Of a stretch of DNA of 64,000 nt, positions 54,061 to 62,980 are shown one piece after another. Every line of letters begins with the position of its first letter. The stretch's first letter is position 1. The stretch comes from Occallatibacter savannae. GTDB lineage: Bacteria; Acidobacteriota; Terriglobia; Terriglobales; Acidobacteriaceae. The notes beneath the pieces are model-generated. The model was not told the DNA's origin. It was given only the letters and a program-made list of their open reading frames with translations, and did no database searches. The stretch spans positions 1,364,001-1,428,000 of the forward strand of contig NZ_QFFY01000001.1 in NCBI RefSeq assembly GCF_003131205.1, written 5' to 3'. Position numbers and translations under genes: made by a program.

Positions 54061-54930
54061 TCACGGAGTCATTCTGTTGGGAATCGAAACCTCCTCGACT
54101 AGTTCGACAATTTGCGGATAATTCGGGTCATTGTTGAACCGTACGCGGTACCCGTGTTGGCGGTGTAACCCAGTAGCCAGCTCGGGAGAGACCAAGGCAT
54201 AACAGCTTGCGATATACTTTCCAGATTCTTCGGAGAAGACGTTAAACCGTACCTTCCACTCGCTTTTCTTGATGGGACGGTGCCGATAGGGTCGGATCAC
54301 CGCAGTCTGGCCAGTAGCGACAAACCGTGTCGCCGCTCCGGGAAACAGGGAACGGGCGACCGTTCCGGATTTGAAGCCACGGTCGATGTCTGTACCGCCA
54401 CGCTTGGCAGCAGTCTTTGCGGCCTTATCTATCTCCCTCAAGATCGGAGTTTTCTTGCCGGGCGTCCATTCGAAATGTACGGTCATGCTGGCGTTCTTGA
54501 AGGCGGAAAGGAAACTCCTCCAGAGGTCGGAATTCTCCACTGGTTCTCCATAAAGGTTCCTCCAATCGTTCTTTCGCCATGACTGAGCACGGATGATGTT
54601 GTCCTTCACATAGCGAGAGTCCGTGATAATTTGTACTCTCGAGACATCTGGCCAAGGCGAATTCAGACGAATCCATCTCAGAGCACAAATGCACGCAAGC
54701 AACTCCATTCGATTGTTGCTACTTTCCGAGCACCCGAAATCAACAATCTGTTCATCCTCACGACTGAGATGCTCGGGATACTGAACAATTGCAGCGCAGC
54801 CGGAACTGCCACCGGGATTGCGGAAGCACGAGCCATCGGTATAGATGTGAACTGCCCGCGAATCAAGTGGCACTCTATGGACACTATATGCCGAATGACT
54901 ACCTCCCACTAATGAACTGAGAGGAGGCAA
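54061..54930 (-). CDS. RNase HI with an extra C-terminal domain
   Basis: 289 residues. The RNase H domain spans about residues 26-178: HIYTDGSCFRNPGG (Asp32), SNNRMELLACICALRW (Glu76), IITDSRYVKDN (Asp104) and REIDKAAK (Asp168) keep the four acidic catalytic residues. The His loop before the last Asp is altered. A further 110-residue domain (about 180-289, with RPYRHRPIKKSEWKVRFNVF) is not in E. coli RnhA and I do not recognise it. It faces away from the PD-(D/E)XK gene. Confidence 0.82.
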   Translation of the reverse strand: MPPLSSLVGGSHSAYSVHRVPLDSRAVHIYTDGSCFRNPGGSSGCAAIVQYPEHLSREDEQIVDFGCSESSNNRMELLACICALRWIRLNSPWPDVSRVQIITDSRYVKDNIIRAQSWRKNDWRNLYGEPVENSDLWRSFLSAFKNASMTVHFEWTPGKKTPILREIDKAAKTAAKRGGTDIDRGFKSGTVARSLFPGAATRFVATGQTAVIRPYRHRPIKKSEWKVRFNVFSEESGKYIASCYALVSPELATGLHRQHGYRVRFNNDPNYPQIVELVEEVSIPNRMTP

Positions 54931-55085
54931 TCAGGCATTTTAGAGAGGCGCAACCTGAGTGCAGCGTTTTAGTGCTCTATACTCGGCTTGAAAGCGACTG
55001 CACGATAGACGACTCAACTCTGGGAACGAAACATCGATGAGTAGGGCGACTGATAGTGGCTGTGAGATGAAGGCAGGAAGGGCCA

Positions 55086-56222
55086 ATGGCAAAAGTCTAC
55101 GCACTGAGCGAAGTCGGTACATCGAAACCCTTGAAGTTACTGAACTGTAAAGATGAGGACAAGGAACTTCAGTCGATCCTCCTGAACAACTTCGACCTTC
55201 TTCCCGGCGACCAAATCGATCCAGAAGCGCCTTGTCGGTGGCTGCTTATTAAACGCGAAATGCCAGTCCCTGACCCATCCACCGGAACAGACCGATGGAG
55301 TATCGACTTCCTCTTTGCTGACCAGAATGCCACACCGACATTTGTGGAATGCAAGCGTTACCTCGACACGCGAGCACGACGGGAAGTCGTTGGCCAAGTC
55401 TTAGAATATGCGGCAAATGCTCAGTATTTCTGGACCGCTGACGACCTCCGCTCATTCGCGGAGCTAACGGCAAAAGAGAACGGTACTTCCTTGGACGAGG
55501 GTCTACATGGGCTCCGTTCAGAAGTTGTGGATTCGGTTGAGAACTTCTTCAGCGCCTTCGAAAAGAAGCTCAAAGCAAGTGAAATTCGCATCATCTTCTT
55601 CCTTGAGCAAGCTCCGCCCGAATTGAAACGGCTCGTGGAGTTCATGAACAAGCAGTTGGGGACGGTGGAGGTACTTTTGGTCGAAGCTCGACAGTACGAA
55701 TTGGAGAAAACTCGTATCGTCGTCCCAACCCTTTTTGGATTCACTGAGCAGATTCGCCAGATTAAGCGTGATGCTTCGAAGCAGCAGAGCCGGCAGCCTG
55801 TCGCCACCGATTGGGAGGGCTTCAGACAGAATGCGATCCTAAAGGGGCTCAAGCCCGAAGACATTGCTGCTATCGGGAACATTTATGAGACCTGCAAATC
55901 ATTAAATGCCAATGTGGTATGGGGACGAGGTACAGTGACCGCTACCTTTAGCCCGAAATGGCCTTGGCTTCACGCTTCAGTATCCCCGTTCACGGTCTTC
56001 GCGAACGGTACTCTCGAACTGCACCTGATTGCGCTCAAAACCTCAGACCGCGCCACCAAGTTCTCTGAGGCATTTGGAAACCGTCTAGTCGCGTCAGGCG
56101 TCAATCTGCCTCAGAACTATCAGAACGCTTGGGTCACCCTCTCATCGGACGATTGGATTTCTCATTCACAGGACTTCTTGGATGGCCTCAAGGAGGCTAT
56201 TCAGGTCAGTCAGCAGATGTAG
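55086..56222 (+). CDS. PD-(D/E)XK nuclease-like protein
   Basis: 378 residues. Residues 70-110 hold a nuclease core: RWSIDFLFAD (Asp74), TFVECKRYLD (Glu88 and Lys90, the ExK) and GQVLEYAA. That pattern is the restriction-endonuclease-like fold seen in Mrr-type and DUF91-like proteins. The C-terminal half (about 220-370) looks like a separate domain with strands (VVWGRGTVTATFSPKWPW). No partner methylase is adjacent. A defence function is inferred from the motif and from the island. Confidence 0.65.
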   Translation: MAKVYALSEVGTSKPLKLLNCKDEDKELQSILLNNFDLLPGDQIDPEAPCRWLLIKREMPVPDPSTGTDRWSIDFLFADQNATPTFVECKRYLDTRARREVVGQVLEYAANAQYFWTADDLRSFAELTAKENGTSLDEGLHGLRSEVVDSVENFFSAFEKKLKASEIRIIFFLEQAPPELKRLVEFMNKQLGTVEVLLVEARQYELEKTRIVVPTLFGFTEQIRQIKRDASKQQSRQPVATDWEGFRQNAILKGLKPEDIAAIGNIYETCKSLNANVVWGRGTVTATFSPKWPWLHASVSPFTVFANGTLELHLIALKTSDRATKFSEAFGNRLVASGVNLPQNYQNAWVTLSSDDWISHSQDFLDGLKEAIQVSQQM

Positions 56223-56411
56223 CGTGTAGCGTGATTCGTCCTTTCGCGCTTTGATTTCACTCGGATTTCGAGCCTCATCACTAACGATTATGCACTCATG
56301 AAGTGAAGCGTCCATGAAGTGTACTCCCAGTTGAGATACCTGAGATGAGGATGATTGGGTCAGTGCGGGTGGCCGACTTCACAGCTATCGAGAGGAACAG
56401 GATATCGACCA

Positions 56412-56816
56412 ATGACTGAGTTCAACTGCTGGATAGACTTAACCACAGATAAGCGATTAAAGCTACGTGTAGAGAAGGGCATATTCGGAGGACAATTCAA
56501 TTCCACACACGTCTGGTTCCCCGCTCCGCCGAATAATTACCGGTGCTGGCCCGGCGTCGTAGCGGGTTGGTGCAAGGAACGCAACCTGAATCCCGTTTGG
56601 GAACGATTGGACATACGGGTAACGGTCACCAAGGCTCAAATAGAAGATTTCATAGACTACGTCTATCGAGACGACGCCTCATATTGGGAACCGGCCAAAA
56701 TGCTGATGTGGGAAGGTCGAGCATATCTCGCTAACAGTCTGACCAACCTCCGTGCTTTCGTGGCGCAGGAGCTAAACCCGAAGCGCACCTATGAGTTGAA
56801 GGCTGATGAGTACTGA
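56412..56816 (+). CDS. Hypothetical protein
   Basis: 134 residues, rich in Trp (NCWID, HVWFPAPPNNYRCWPG, GWCKERNLNPVWERL). Fold unknown. It follows the nuclease-like gene by 190 bases on the same strand. Starts at 56412; the frame is open upstream to 56355. Confidence 0.5.
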   Translation: MTEFNCWIDLTTDKRLKLRVEKGIFGGQFNSTHVWFPAPPNNYRCWPGVVAGWCKERNLNPVWERLDIRVTVTKAQIEDFIDYVYRDDASYWEPAKMLMWEGRAYLANSLTNLRAFVAQELNPKRTYELKADEY

Positions 56817-56854
56817 GTATTCTCAAACGCCACGGCAGGTCGAGAGTCCTCCTC

Positions 56855-57070
56855 ATGAACGTCATTGAACTGATTCGCGGATGGCAGATAAAGGCGAAAG
56901 ATATCAAACCGCCGCAGGGATCAAGCATTCTCCCGGCACGAGGCGGTCTGCACGGGCCTGCATTCTTCCCAGAGGGGTACCGCCTTCAGTGCCCAAACGC
57001 CGAAGCACAGTGGCCCAAATTCGTAGCGGTTGGTCACAACTTCGGCTCCGAAGCCTACCGTAACCGAGCC
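56855..57070 (+). pseudogene. Truncated N-terminal fragment, possibly uracil-DNA-glycosylase-like
   Basis: The first 70 codons read like a real protein: MNVIELIRGWQIKA, then FFPEGYRLQCPN and WPKFVAVGHNFGSEAYRNR. The GHNFGSE stretch resembles a motif I recall in UDG-like proteins (GxDFxSEAGYR). After that the frame is antisense to the helicase gene. It looks cut off where the helicase gene begins, as if a junction removed its end. Confidence 0.4.
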
Positions 57071-57097
57071 ACAACCGACCATTGTTCAGCTTCGCGT

Positions 57098-59713
57098 TCA
57101 GAATCCCGTGAACAAGAGCATCTCGCGAAGAAACGAAATCTCTGCCTTCGACCGTTCATCGGGAAGCCAGAAAACGATGTCCGTATCGAAGACCGCCCGC
57201 GTCAATGTGATGTAACCAAGGTTCTGCGCAAATACATTCACCTGATTTGCAGCTTCGCAAAGCGATTCAAACCCGAGAACCAGAGAATAGTATCCTTCGA
57301 TCCCGCGACAACTATGGAATGTACAGATTCGAACTTCGTTCGGTGAGTGAGGAATTTCACGATTCTGGCTGATTGAATAGTCTACATACTCCATGCCAAG
57401 CGTACGGCAAGCCGATATGGCAATCTCTTTCCAATCAGGTCTGTTTTTGGTGAGATCAGAGTTTGAAAATGGTACGAGGATCAAGATGTCGGAAGGAATC
57501 CCACTGACGCCCTCCAGCCCTTGACTTGCTTGCTTCAACAGAGAGGCGACGAAAGAAGCGATTCCTCCTGTAGCGCCATCCGGGTATGACTTTGCTACGT
57601 TTCTCAACTTGGGGGCTGAACCTTTCCCGCGTGGAAGGTCAAAGTCGAAATGCGACTGTTCTATTGCTTCGGACTCACGGGCACGATGATACTGCTCAAG
57701 GAACCGTTCCTTCCACATACGTTCTGCACGATCAGCAAGTGGAAAACATTCCACAAACAATTGGGCGAGTAAGAACGATTCACTGGTAGTTCGGAATACC
57801 CGTCGTTTTTCCCTCCTATTCTTGTCTGGAATCCGTGAGGGGAAAGACTGAAGGAAGTGTGACCGGTCCGACCGATAGAGTTGCTGCTTCTTCCCATCAA
57901 TCACAAACATTGTCGTTTGCGAGCTACATATTCTTTCAATCAAGAGCCATGCGCAGTCTTCGAGGTCCTGTGATTCGTCTACAATCACGTGATTCCATAT
58001 GGAAGAGAGTCTGGGGTCGGACGCGTCCTTTTCCAAGATTCTCTTTACTCGCCGACCAGCCCAATGAGACATGGTTTCATTAGAGTTTCGAGATTCGAAT
58101 AGTATCCCAAGCCTTGCTTCGCAAGTGTCGATGAGATCGTACGTGTGGTAAACCTCAATCGGCAATTCACGGTAGACGGGGCTGAAACTGGTCAACCTGC
58201 GGATGTCTGTTGCAAGCACCTTGTTGAAGCATGTGAAGAGCGTTGCGCCTTTTTTTCGCAACGCGGACTGAAGAGCAAGCACCGTCTTACCAGTACCTGC
58301 ATATCCCCAGCAAAGGATGTCCTTCGTGAGATCACATCTGGAGAGGTCCCTTTCTTCCTCCTCCTCAATCAGCGCGAGCCTCTTCTTATCGCTCGGGGTT
58401 GGACTCTCCGAAGGTATGGCCTTGAAATTGATGTAGCTTTCAACCGCGCGAACCAGATCAACGCCATAGCGAGAGAGAAGGTCTCGACTTCTGTTTGGCT
58501 TTCTCCGGTAGACGGGATTGTGCTTCGAAATCTTTAGCCTGTCCAAGAATGCTCGCCCACTTAGTAGGTCGTCTGCAAAAATTACGCCGTTGGCGATCAA
58601 CTCCAATGCGCCGGGCGCGGTGCAATGCTGTTTAAACTTCCGCAGGAACGACTCTCGATATATCCGAAACAACGAAGCGACAGAAGAAAACCAAACCCCA
58701 TTGCAAGCGGGATAGTTAACCATCCTTGCGCTGAATACATCCATCGCATCATAAGCCTGTTGCCAAGGCGGTTTTGTAGTCGACTTCTTGACGTTCTCAT
58801 CTATTTTGATTACTTCTGCTCCGTGAATCTCGTGTATTGCGCCGAGGCTCCAGTTCTTTAGCTCAATGACGAATAGCCCAATGTTTTTGGCAACCACAAC
58901 CGCATCAATGTCTGGAGTTCCGAGAATTTGCGTAAACCACGCGTGAATCTCGTTCTCAGGTGGCACGGAGAGTTTTTGGAGCAACTCCGCGAACGGGTAC
59001 TCCTGAGGTCTCCATGGCAGTCTTCCGTGAATCACGACCTTCGCTTCCGCTTGCCGATTCGGAGGAGGGGGATCATTCCTAAGGAACGGGCGACGAGACT
59101 CTTTAGAAGTGGTGAATGCCTCCCTTCTCGCTTCGATCCGGTTTCCAAGGATTGAACGCGCAATCGGACCTTCTGTCTCAGTGTTTGCCGTCTCCCACGC
59201 CTCAGCATCTTGTAGCGAAAGGAACGTCGGACGCTTCATGGGGTCTTTTATGCTGATAATGCTCTTCGGCTTATGCTGTTCAGAATCTGGTGAAGCCGTT
59301 TCTGTGGGAACGAGTGTTGTCGGCATCTCAGCAGGGGAGGGAATTTGGGAATTTAAACCGCTGCCCAGCTTCCCTCCATCCGCGACGGAAATCTGTGACT
59401 CAGCAGTTCCCAGCGAGCTTTTATCAATCCGGGCTATATTGGCATCTGGAGATTTTCGGGAGCACCGGGCATGGTGTGCAGTCTTCGTGTCGAAGAACAC
59501 ATAGCAACAAGGCGCATCGTTGTCTTTTGGTGAACTGGAGTACAGTTCTTTCGCCAAGGTTCGGAGTCGAATCGCTTCATCCTTGGATTCAGGCGAAGGA
59601 TAACCCGTTCTAACCAGTAGAAGTTCAGTTTCAGTTAATTGAGAATACCAATATGCACGCGCTGCTTTGCCTTTGCCCTTTGACATCCGGACCCTTGTGT
59701 GTCGATTCCCCAT
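57098..59713 (-). CDS. NERD-domain superfamily 1 helicase
   Basis: 871 residues. Residues 1-220 are unusual and low-complexity, with a Cys/His segment (APCCYVFFDTKTAHHARC) near residue 70. A NERD nuclease-related domain follows (about 250-300: Asp268, Asp270 and the ELK at 284-286 form a PD-(D/E)XK-like core). Then comes a UvrD/Rep-type helicase: Walker A GYAGTGKT (470-477), Walker B VIVDESQD (576-583), motif V TFHSCRGIEG, and YITLTRA (motif VI). Such fusions occur in defence islands. The ATG at 59686 (AAGGG upstream) may be the true start. Confidence 0.75.
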   Translation of the reverse strand: MGNRHTRVRMSKGKGKAARAYWYSQLTETELLLVRTGYPSPESKDEAIRLRTLAKELYSSSPKDNDAPCCYVFFDTKTAHHARCSRKSPDANIARIDKSSLGTAESQISVADGGKLGSGLNSQIPSPAEMPTTLVPTETASPDSEQHKPKSIISIKDPMKRPTFLSLQDAEAWETANTETEGPIARSILGNRIEARREAFTTSKESRRPFLRNDPPPPNRQAEAKVVIHGRLPWRPQEYPFAELLQKLSVPPENEIHAWFTQILGTPDIDAVVVAKNIGLFVIELKNWSLGAIHEIHGAEVIKIDENVKKSTTKPPWQQAYDAMDVFSARMVNYPACNGVWFSSVASLFRIYRESFLRKFKQHCTAPGALELIANGVIFADDLLSGRAFLDRLKISKHNPVYRRKPNRSRDLLSRYGVDLVRAVESYINFKAIPSESPTPSDKKRLALIEEEEERDLSRCDLTKDILCWGYAGTGKTVLALQSALRKKGATLFTCFNKVLATDIRRLTSFSPVYRELPIEVYHTYDLIDTCEARLGILFESRNSNETMSHWAGRRVKRILEKDASDPRLSSIWNHVIVDESQDLEDCAWLLIERICSSQTTMFVIDGKKQQLYRSDRSHFLQSFPSRIPDKNRREKRRVFRTTSESFLLAQLFVECFPLADRAERMWKERFLEQYHRARESEAIEQSHFDFDLPRGKGSAPKLRNVAKSYPDGATGGIASFVASLLKQASQGLEGVSGIPSDILILVPFSNSDLTKNRPDWKEIAISACRTLGMEYVDYSISQNREIPHSPNEVRICTFHSCRGIEGYYSLVLGFESLCEAANQVNVFAQNLGYITLTRAVFDTDIVFWLPDERSKAEISFLREMLLFTGF

Positions 59714-59879
59714 CAGATTCTAAACCACAATTGCCGATCCGGCGAGCACAAGTGATCATTGACTAATCCCAATTGACCATCTTCGAAGCCCCGATCCAGA
59801 TAGAAAAAGGCGGCGAAAACTTGAAACGAGGAATGCGGGTTTGTGAACCAGACCGGGGTCTCTTCTTGGGCACCTCTCG

Positions 59880-60845
59880 TTATCGGTCGTCAACGGTAGA
59901 GAGTGCTGTGCATTGAAAGCGGTTGCCCTGCGGGCACAATTCGAGAAGCTGCCACGCTTGCACTGTCGCAGAGTTTTTCTTATCCAATGTAAGGTACGGA
60001 TGGATAAACGGTACAGAAGAGGTCGGTTGAGTTCCGATTCTCATTCGGTATGTCTCACCAATCTTCAAAAATCGGCCGCAACCCTTCAAGCACAAGATGT
60101 CGGCGAATCTATAGTTCTGTCCGTTGAACCACACGCCATCGGAGGTTCTCTTCCCCCTGAGAGACACCGTCAACCGCTGGAACGGTAGGCTGCGAGAAAC
60201 TGTGTAGCCATTTGGGTCAGTAGTAGTCATGTTTACGAGCTTCGCGCTTAGCACTCGCATTACGATGCAATCGTCAGATGAAACGGCGCACTCTGTATCA
60301 CTGACATCGTGAGCCTGTTGTCGCATCGGTGTTACACCGGGATTCGTAGTAGCTGTCTTCTGCGCCAGATGAACAGCATCGAGCGTGATGTAGCCGGTTC
60401 CATCCGTTCGCTTAGAGATGTCAATCTCAACCGTTTTATCGCTATTCCGCCAAAAATCATATACCCAAGAACCGTCATTGCCATCACGATATGGCCTTGG
60501 AGCGCCAAATTGGCGAATTAGATTGTCCCTGATTCCGTCGTATCGAGCGAGACTGAAGTCGTAATCCGCCATGGACAAGTGCCCGTTGATGAATGAGAGA
60601 GCCAGCTTCTCACCCTCGCTCCGACTGAAGCACATGGGCGGTGAGATTCCTTGTTTTCGCCAACTGGGACACTCGGCTTCAATAAAGCCATTAGACCGGA
60701 CGAGTTCCTCTGCAATCGCTTGCTCCTCGCCTCCTGCAAGACCCATAACGGAGAGTTTGGCATTCGGCACACTCTCCGAATCAGACGAAATCGCGCCGAG
60801 GAGGATACAGACGGCGATGGTCAGAACAGTCCTTGCTTTCCGCAT
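59880..60845 (-). CDS. Secreted hypothetical protein
   Basis: 321 residues with a signal peptide (MRKARTVLTIAVCILLGAIS). Repeated Cys pairs (CPSWRKQGISPPMC; CLKGCGRF) suggest disulfides. Strands dominate. No family recognised. Confidence 0.55.
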   Translation of the reverse strand: MRKARTVLTIAVCILLGAISSDSESVPNAKLSVMGLAGGEEQAIAEELVRSNGFIEAECPSWRKQGISPPMCFSRSEGEKLALSFINGHLSMADYDFSLARYDGIRDNLIRQFGAPRPYRDGNDGSWVYDFWRNSDKTVEIDISKRTDGTGYITLDAVHLAQKTATTNPGVTPMRQQAHDVSDTECAVSSDDCIVMRVLSAKLVNMTTTDPNGYTVSRSLPFQRLTVSLRGKRTSDGVWFNGQNYRFADILCLKGCGRFLKIGETYRMRIGTQPTSSVPFIHPYLTLDKKNSATVQAWQLLELCPQGNRFQCTALSTVDDR

Positions 60846-60919
60846 CTCCGTACCTCGAAGGGATGGTGTACGCTAATCTGCTCGTGGTGTTTTAGCTCGT
60901 AACACTCTACAACCCAATG

Positions 60920-61069
60920 CGTGGCGAATCAAGACCAGTTCTTTCGCGCTTTGGGTACCCGTGCCACTGGCAGCACGTTGAGGCCGGTCGTCGCCCCATC
61001 ACGGTCACCACACTATTGCGCATCTGCGAGGTATTCGAGGTGCCGATGGCTAAGCTGGTTCAGGACTAG
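60920..61069 (+). pseudogene. Remnant of an XRE-family helix-turn-helix gene
   Basis: HWQHVEAGRRPITVTTLLRI and CEVFEVPMAKLVQD (ending at TAG 61067-61069) match the end of a Cro/CI-type HTH (xxxVExGRRxxTVxTLLRIxxxFxVP). An upstream piece in another frame (DQFFRALGTRA) fits the helix before it. Only about 50 codons are left, with a frameshift. Confidence 0.45.
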
Positions 61070-61172
61070 ACCGGACTGGCGTCTACGAGAAGGTTGACAC
61101 GGAAGGAGTACTGCGGCGGAAAAGCGTCCGAACGCGTTAGGTTCCGAATGTCGGTTGAAGCTCGCAGAACTA

Positions 61173-61394
61173 TCACTCTAAGGTCTCCTTACTGAAGTTG
61201 ATGAAGACCGGGCATCCCTCCCGATTCCGAAAGACGTCAATCGCGAGCGCCTTGCCCTCCTCAGTTGCCCCCCGGAGCAATGGCTGGAGTTCATCCGACT
61301 CCGCCAGAGAAACCAAGGCCATGTTGAGCGACTCACTCGGAAGAGCAGGAACTCCCCTGCTCGGGCGGAATCTTACGATTACCTGATCCATCAT
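61173..61394 (-). CDS. Small protein coupled to the recombinase
   Basis: 73 residues starting at an ATG that overlaps the recombinase stop by four bases (ATGA). Hydrophobic/charged pattern (VIVRFRPSRGVPALPSE), no family recognised. The overlap suggests it is made with the recombinase and could help it. Confidence 0.55.
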   Translation of the reverse strand: MMDQVIVRFRPSRGVPALPSESLNMALVSLAESDELQPLLRGATEEGKALAIDVFRNREGCPVFINFSKETLE

Positions 61395-62035
61395 GCGGCC
61401 ACCTCCTCTCGAACCTCGTGTTTCGGCTGAATTGGAGTAGGCGAAACACTACTCATCTGCTTAGCCTCGCGTACCCAACGGACAACGCTGGCGCGGCTCA
61501 CACCATATCGCTTGGCAACGTCGGTCAGGCTCATGCCGGATAAACGGTCAGCTACGAGTGCGCGGTGGTTCACGTCTAGTGGCTGGCGACCTACGTGCAG
61601 ACCCATCAGACGCCTCCGGGCCATGCCTTGCTTTATCCGGTCTCGAATCAGATCATGCTCCAGTGCCGAAATTGAGCCGATTATTGTGAGGAAGAGCCTC
61701 CCCATGGGGCCGGAAGTGTCAATTGCTTCTCGAGCGGAACAGAACTCAACGCCGAAGCTTTCCAGTTCATCCAGAACCTGAAGAAAGTGGCGTACAGAGC
61801 GAGCAATTCGATCAAACGCGGCGACGTAGACCACGTCGAACTTCCGTTTCCTTGCGTCACGCATGAGTGCGTCGAGGCCGGGACGCCTAGCTTTTGTTCC
61901 TGAGATGCCTTTGTCACTGTATTCCGCAACAATCTCTAGCCCACGCCTTGAACAGATTTCCCGAAGCTGAAACGATTGGTTCTCCAGAAACTGAGTTGGA
62001 TTACTTACTCGTAGGTAAAGAGCGACACGTTTCAT
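61391..62035 (-). CDS. Serine recombinase (resolvase/invertase family)
   Basis: 214 residues. RVALYLRVSNPTQFLENQSF carries the catalytic Ser (residue 11), GTKARRPGLDALMRDARKRK and VVYVAAFDRIARSVRHF supply the conserved Arg residues, and SLTDVAKRYGVSRASVVRWV is the C-terminal HTH. Size and order match Tn3-type resolvases and Hin/Gin invertases. It cuts and rejoins DNA at paired sites and could move or invert parts of the island. No clear site pair was seen beside it. Confidence 0.9.
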   Translation of the reverse strand: MKRVALYLRVSNPTQFLENQSFQLREICSRRGLEIVAEYSDKGISGTKARRPGLDALMRDARKRKFDVVYVAAFDRIARSVRHFLQVLDELESFGVEFCSAREAIDTSGPMGRLFLTIIGSISALEHDLIRDRIKQGMARRRLMGLHVGRQPLDVNHRALVADRLSGMSLTDVAKRYGVSRASVVRWVREAKQMSSVSPTPIQPKHEVREEVAA

Positions 62036-62079
62036 AGCGACAACCTCCCAAATGATCTGATCGGGTGTTGATCTGTTGG

Positions 62080-62406
62080 TCAGGCGTTCTCCCCGGCTTT
62101 TTCGTCCGCCTCATCATCTGCGAAGAAGACCGGAGTCAATCTCCGACTCTCCTGTTTCGCAACGATTACTCTCCCAGAATCCCAATCAACCTCCGCATAG
62201 TGGAGAACATGAACGCGAGTTGCTGAAGACAACCTCCGGTACTCCGGAAAGAGACGCCATGCCTCGCTCCGTGCCCTTTCCGCGTCGGGAGCACGCACAA
62301 TGGCTGTAAAGCCGAGGTCTCCGGGATGGCGAAAGAACTCCGCCGCAAAGATACTCAATAGTTCTGCTTGATCATTGATGTTCTGACCTTTGTGCATTCT
62401 GTCCAT
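62080..62406 (-). CDS. Hypothetical protein
   Basis: 108 residues: FAAEFFRHPGDLGFTAIVRA, then DSGRVIVAKQESRRLTPVFF and an acidic tail. No family recognised. It is transcribed towards the recombinase gene. Confidence 0.5.
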   Translation of the reverse strand: MDRMHKGQNINDQAELLSIFAAEFFRHPGDLGFTAIVRAPDAERARSEAWRLFPEYRRLSSATRVHVLHYAEVDWDSGRVIVAKQESRRLTPVFFADDEADEKAGENA

Positions 62407-62465
62407 TGATCATACTATAGATGAAATAGACCCAAAGCTCAAGGGCATAATGACCACAGGGCATT

Positions 62466-62684
62466 ATGTATACTTCAGTCGTGGGCTGGAAATTGCAAAA
62501 GGTAGCCGTGTGCGATGTCTGCGGACACGTCTGGATTCCGTCCGTGGGGCATCCCAAGCTGTGCGCTTCCAAAAAATGTCGGAGTACGCTGTGGGATCGA
62601 GGCGGGATTGATGGTAGGACGCGAGAGGCGAAAGCTGCTTCTCGGCGGAGTAGGAAGCTCGCTGGTCACCCGAGGCCTTCGTGA
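62466..62684 (+). CDS. Small zinc-ribbon-like protein
   Basis: 72 residues. VCDVCGHVWIPSVGHPKLCA with KKCRS form a CxxC...CxxxxC ribbon like those in short CxxCGHxW proteins; the tail is basic (SRRSRKLAGHPRPS). Its 3' end overlaps the minus-strand gene at 62666 by 19 bases. Confidence 0.55.
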   Translation: MYTSVVGWKLQKVAVCDVCGHVWIPSVGHPKLCASKKCRSTLWDRGGIDGRTREAKAASRRSRKLAGHPRPS

Positions 62685-62890
62685 TGGATTCGAGCCCTTA
62701 AGTTTCTGATTGCGATTGAGCATTCAATGCACTCGATGACTCTATTCCATTTCGCTACATGCTTCTTTCGGCGTGCTTCGATTGCCACCTTCTTTTCGCT
62801 TGGGATGTCAGTTGGGATGGGTCCGTGACCTGCAAGCACGTTCCAGAGCTTCGCCCTCGCTCTGCTGAGAAGTTCTTTCATTTCTTCCAT
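62666..62890 (-). CDS. Small basic hypothetical protein
   Basis: 74 residues (MEEMKELLSRARAKLWNVL; KKVAIEARRKKHVAKWNRV). Helical, basic, Cys pair near the end (CIECS). Downstream of hsdR on the same strand. Confidence 0.45.
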   Translation of the reverse strand: MEEMKELLSRARAKLWNVLAGHGPIPTDIPSEKKVAIEARRKKHVAKWNRVIECIECSIAIRNLRARIHHEGLG

Positions 62891-62980
62891 ACCAATTTAA
62901 AGCGGGTGAACTCCCTTTTCCCGACAAATATGTGCATGCGGTTCGCGTAGAGCTGTTGACGGATTCGTTCAGAAATGGGG

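Noticed and set aside
62640..62700. tRNA-like T-arm text (GGATTCGAGCCC)
   Set aside because: No acceptor or D arm could be paired.
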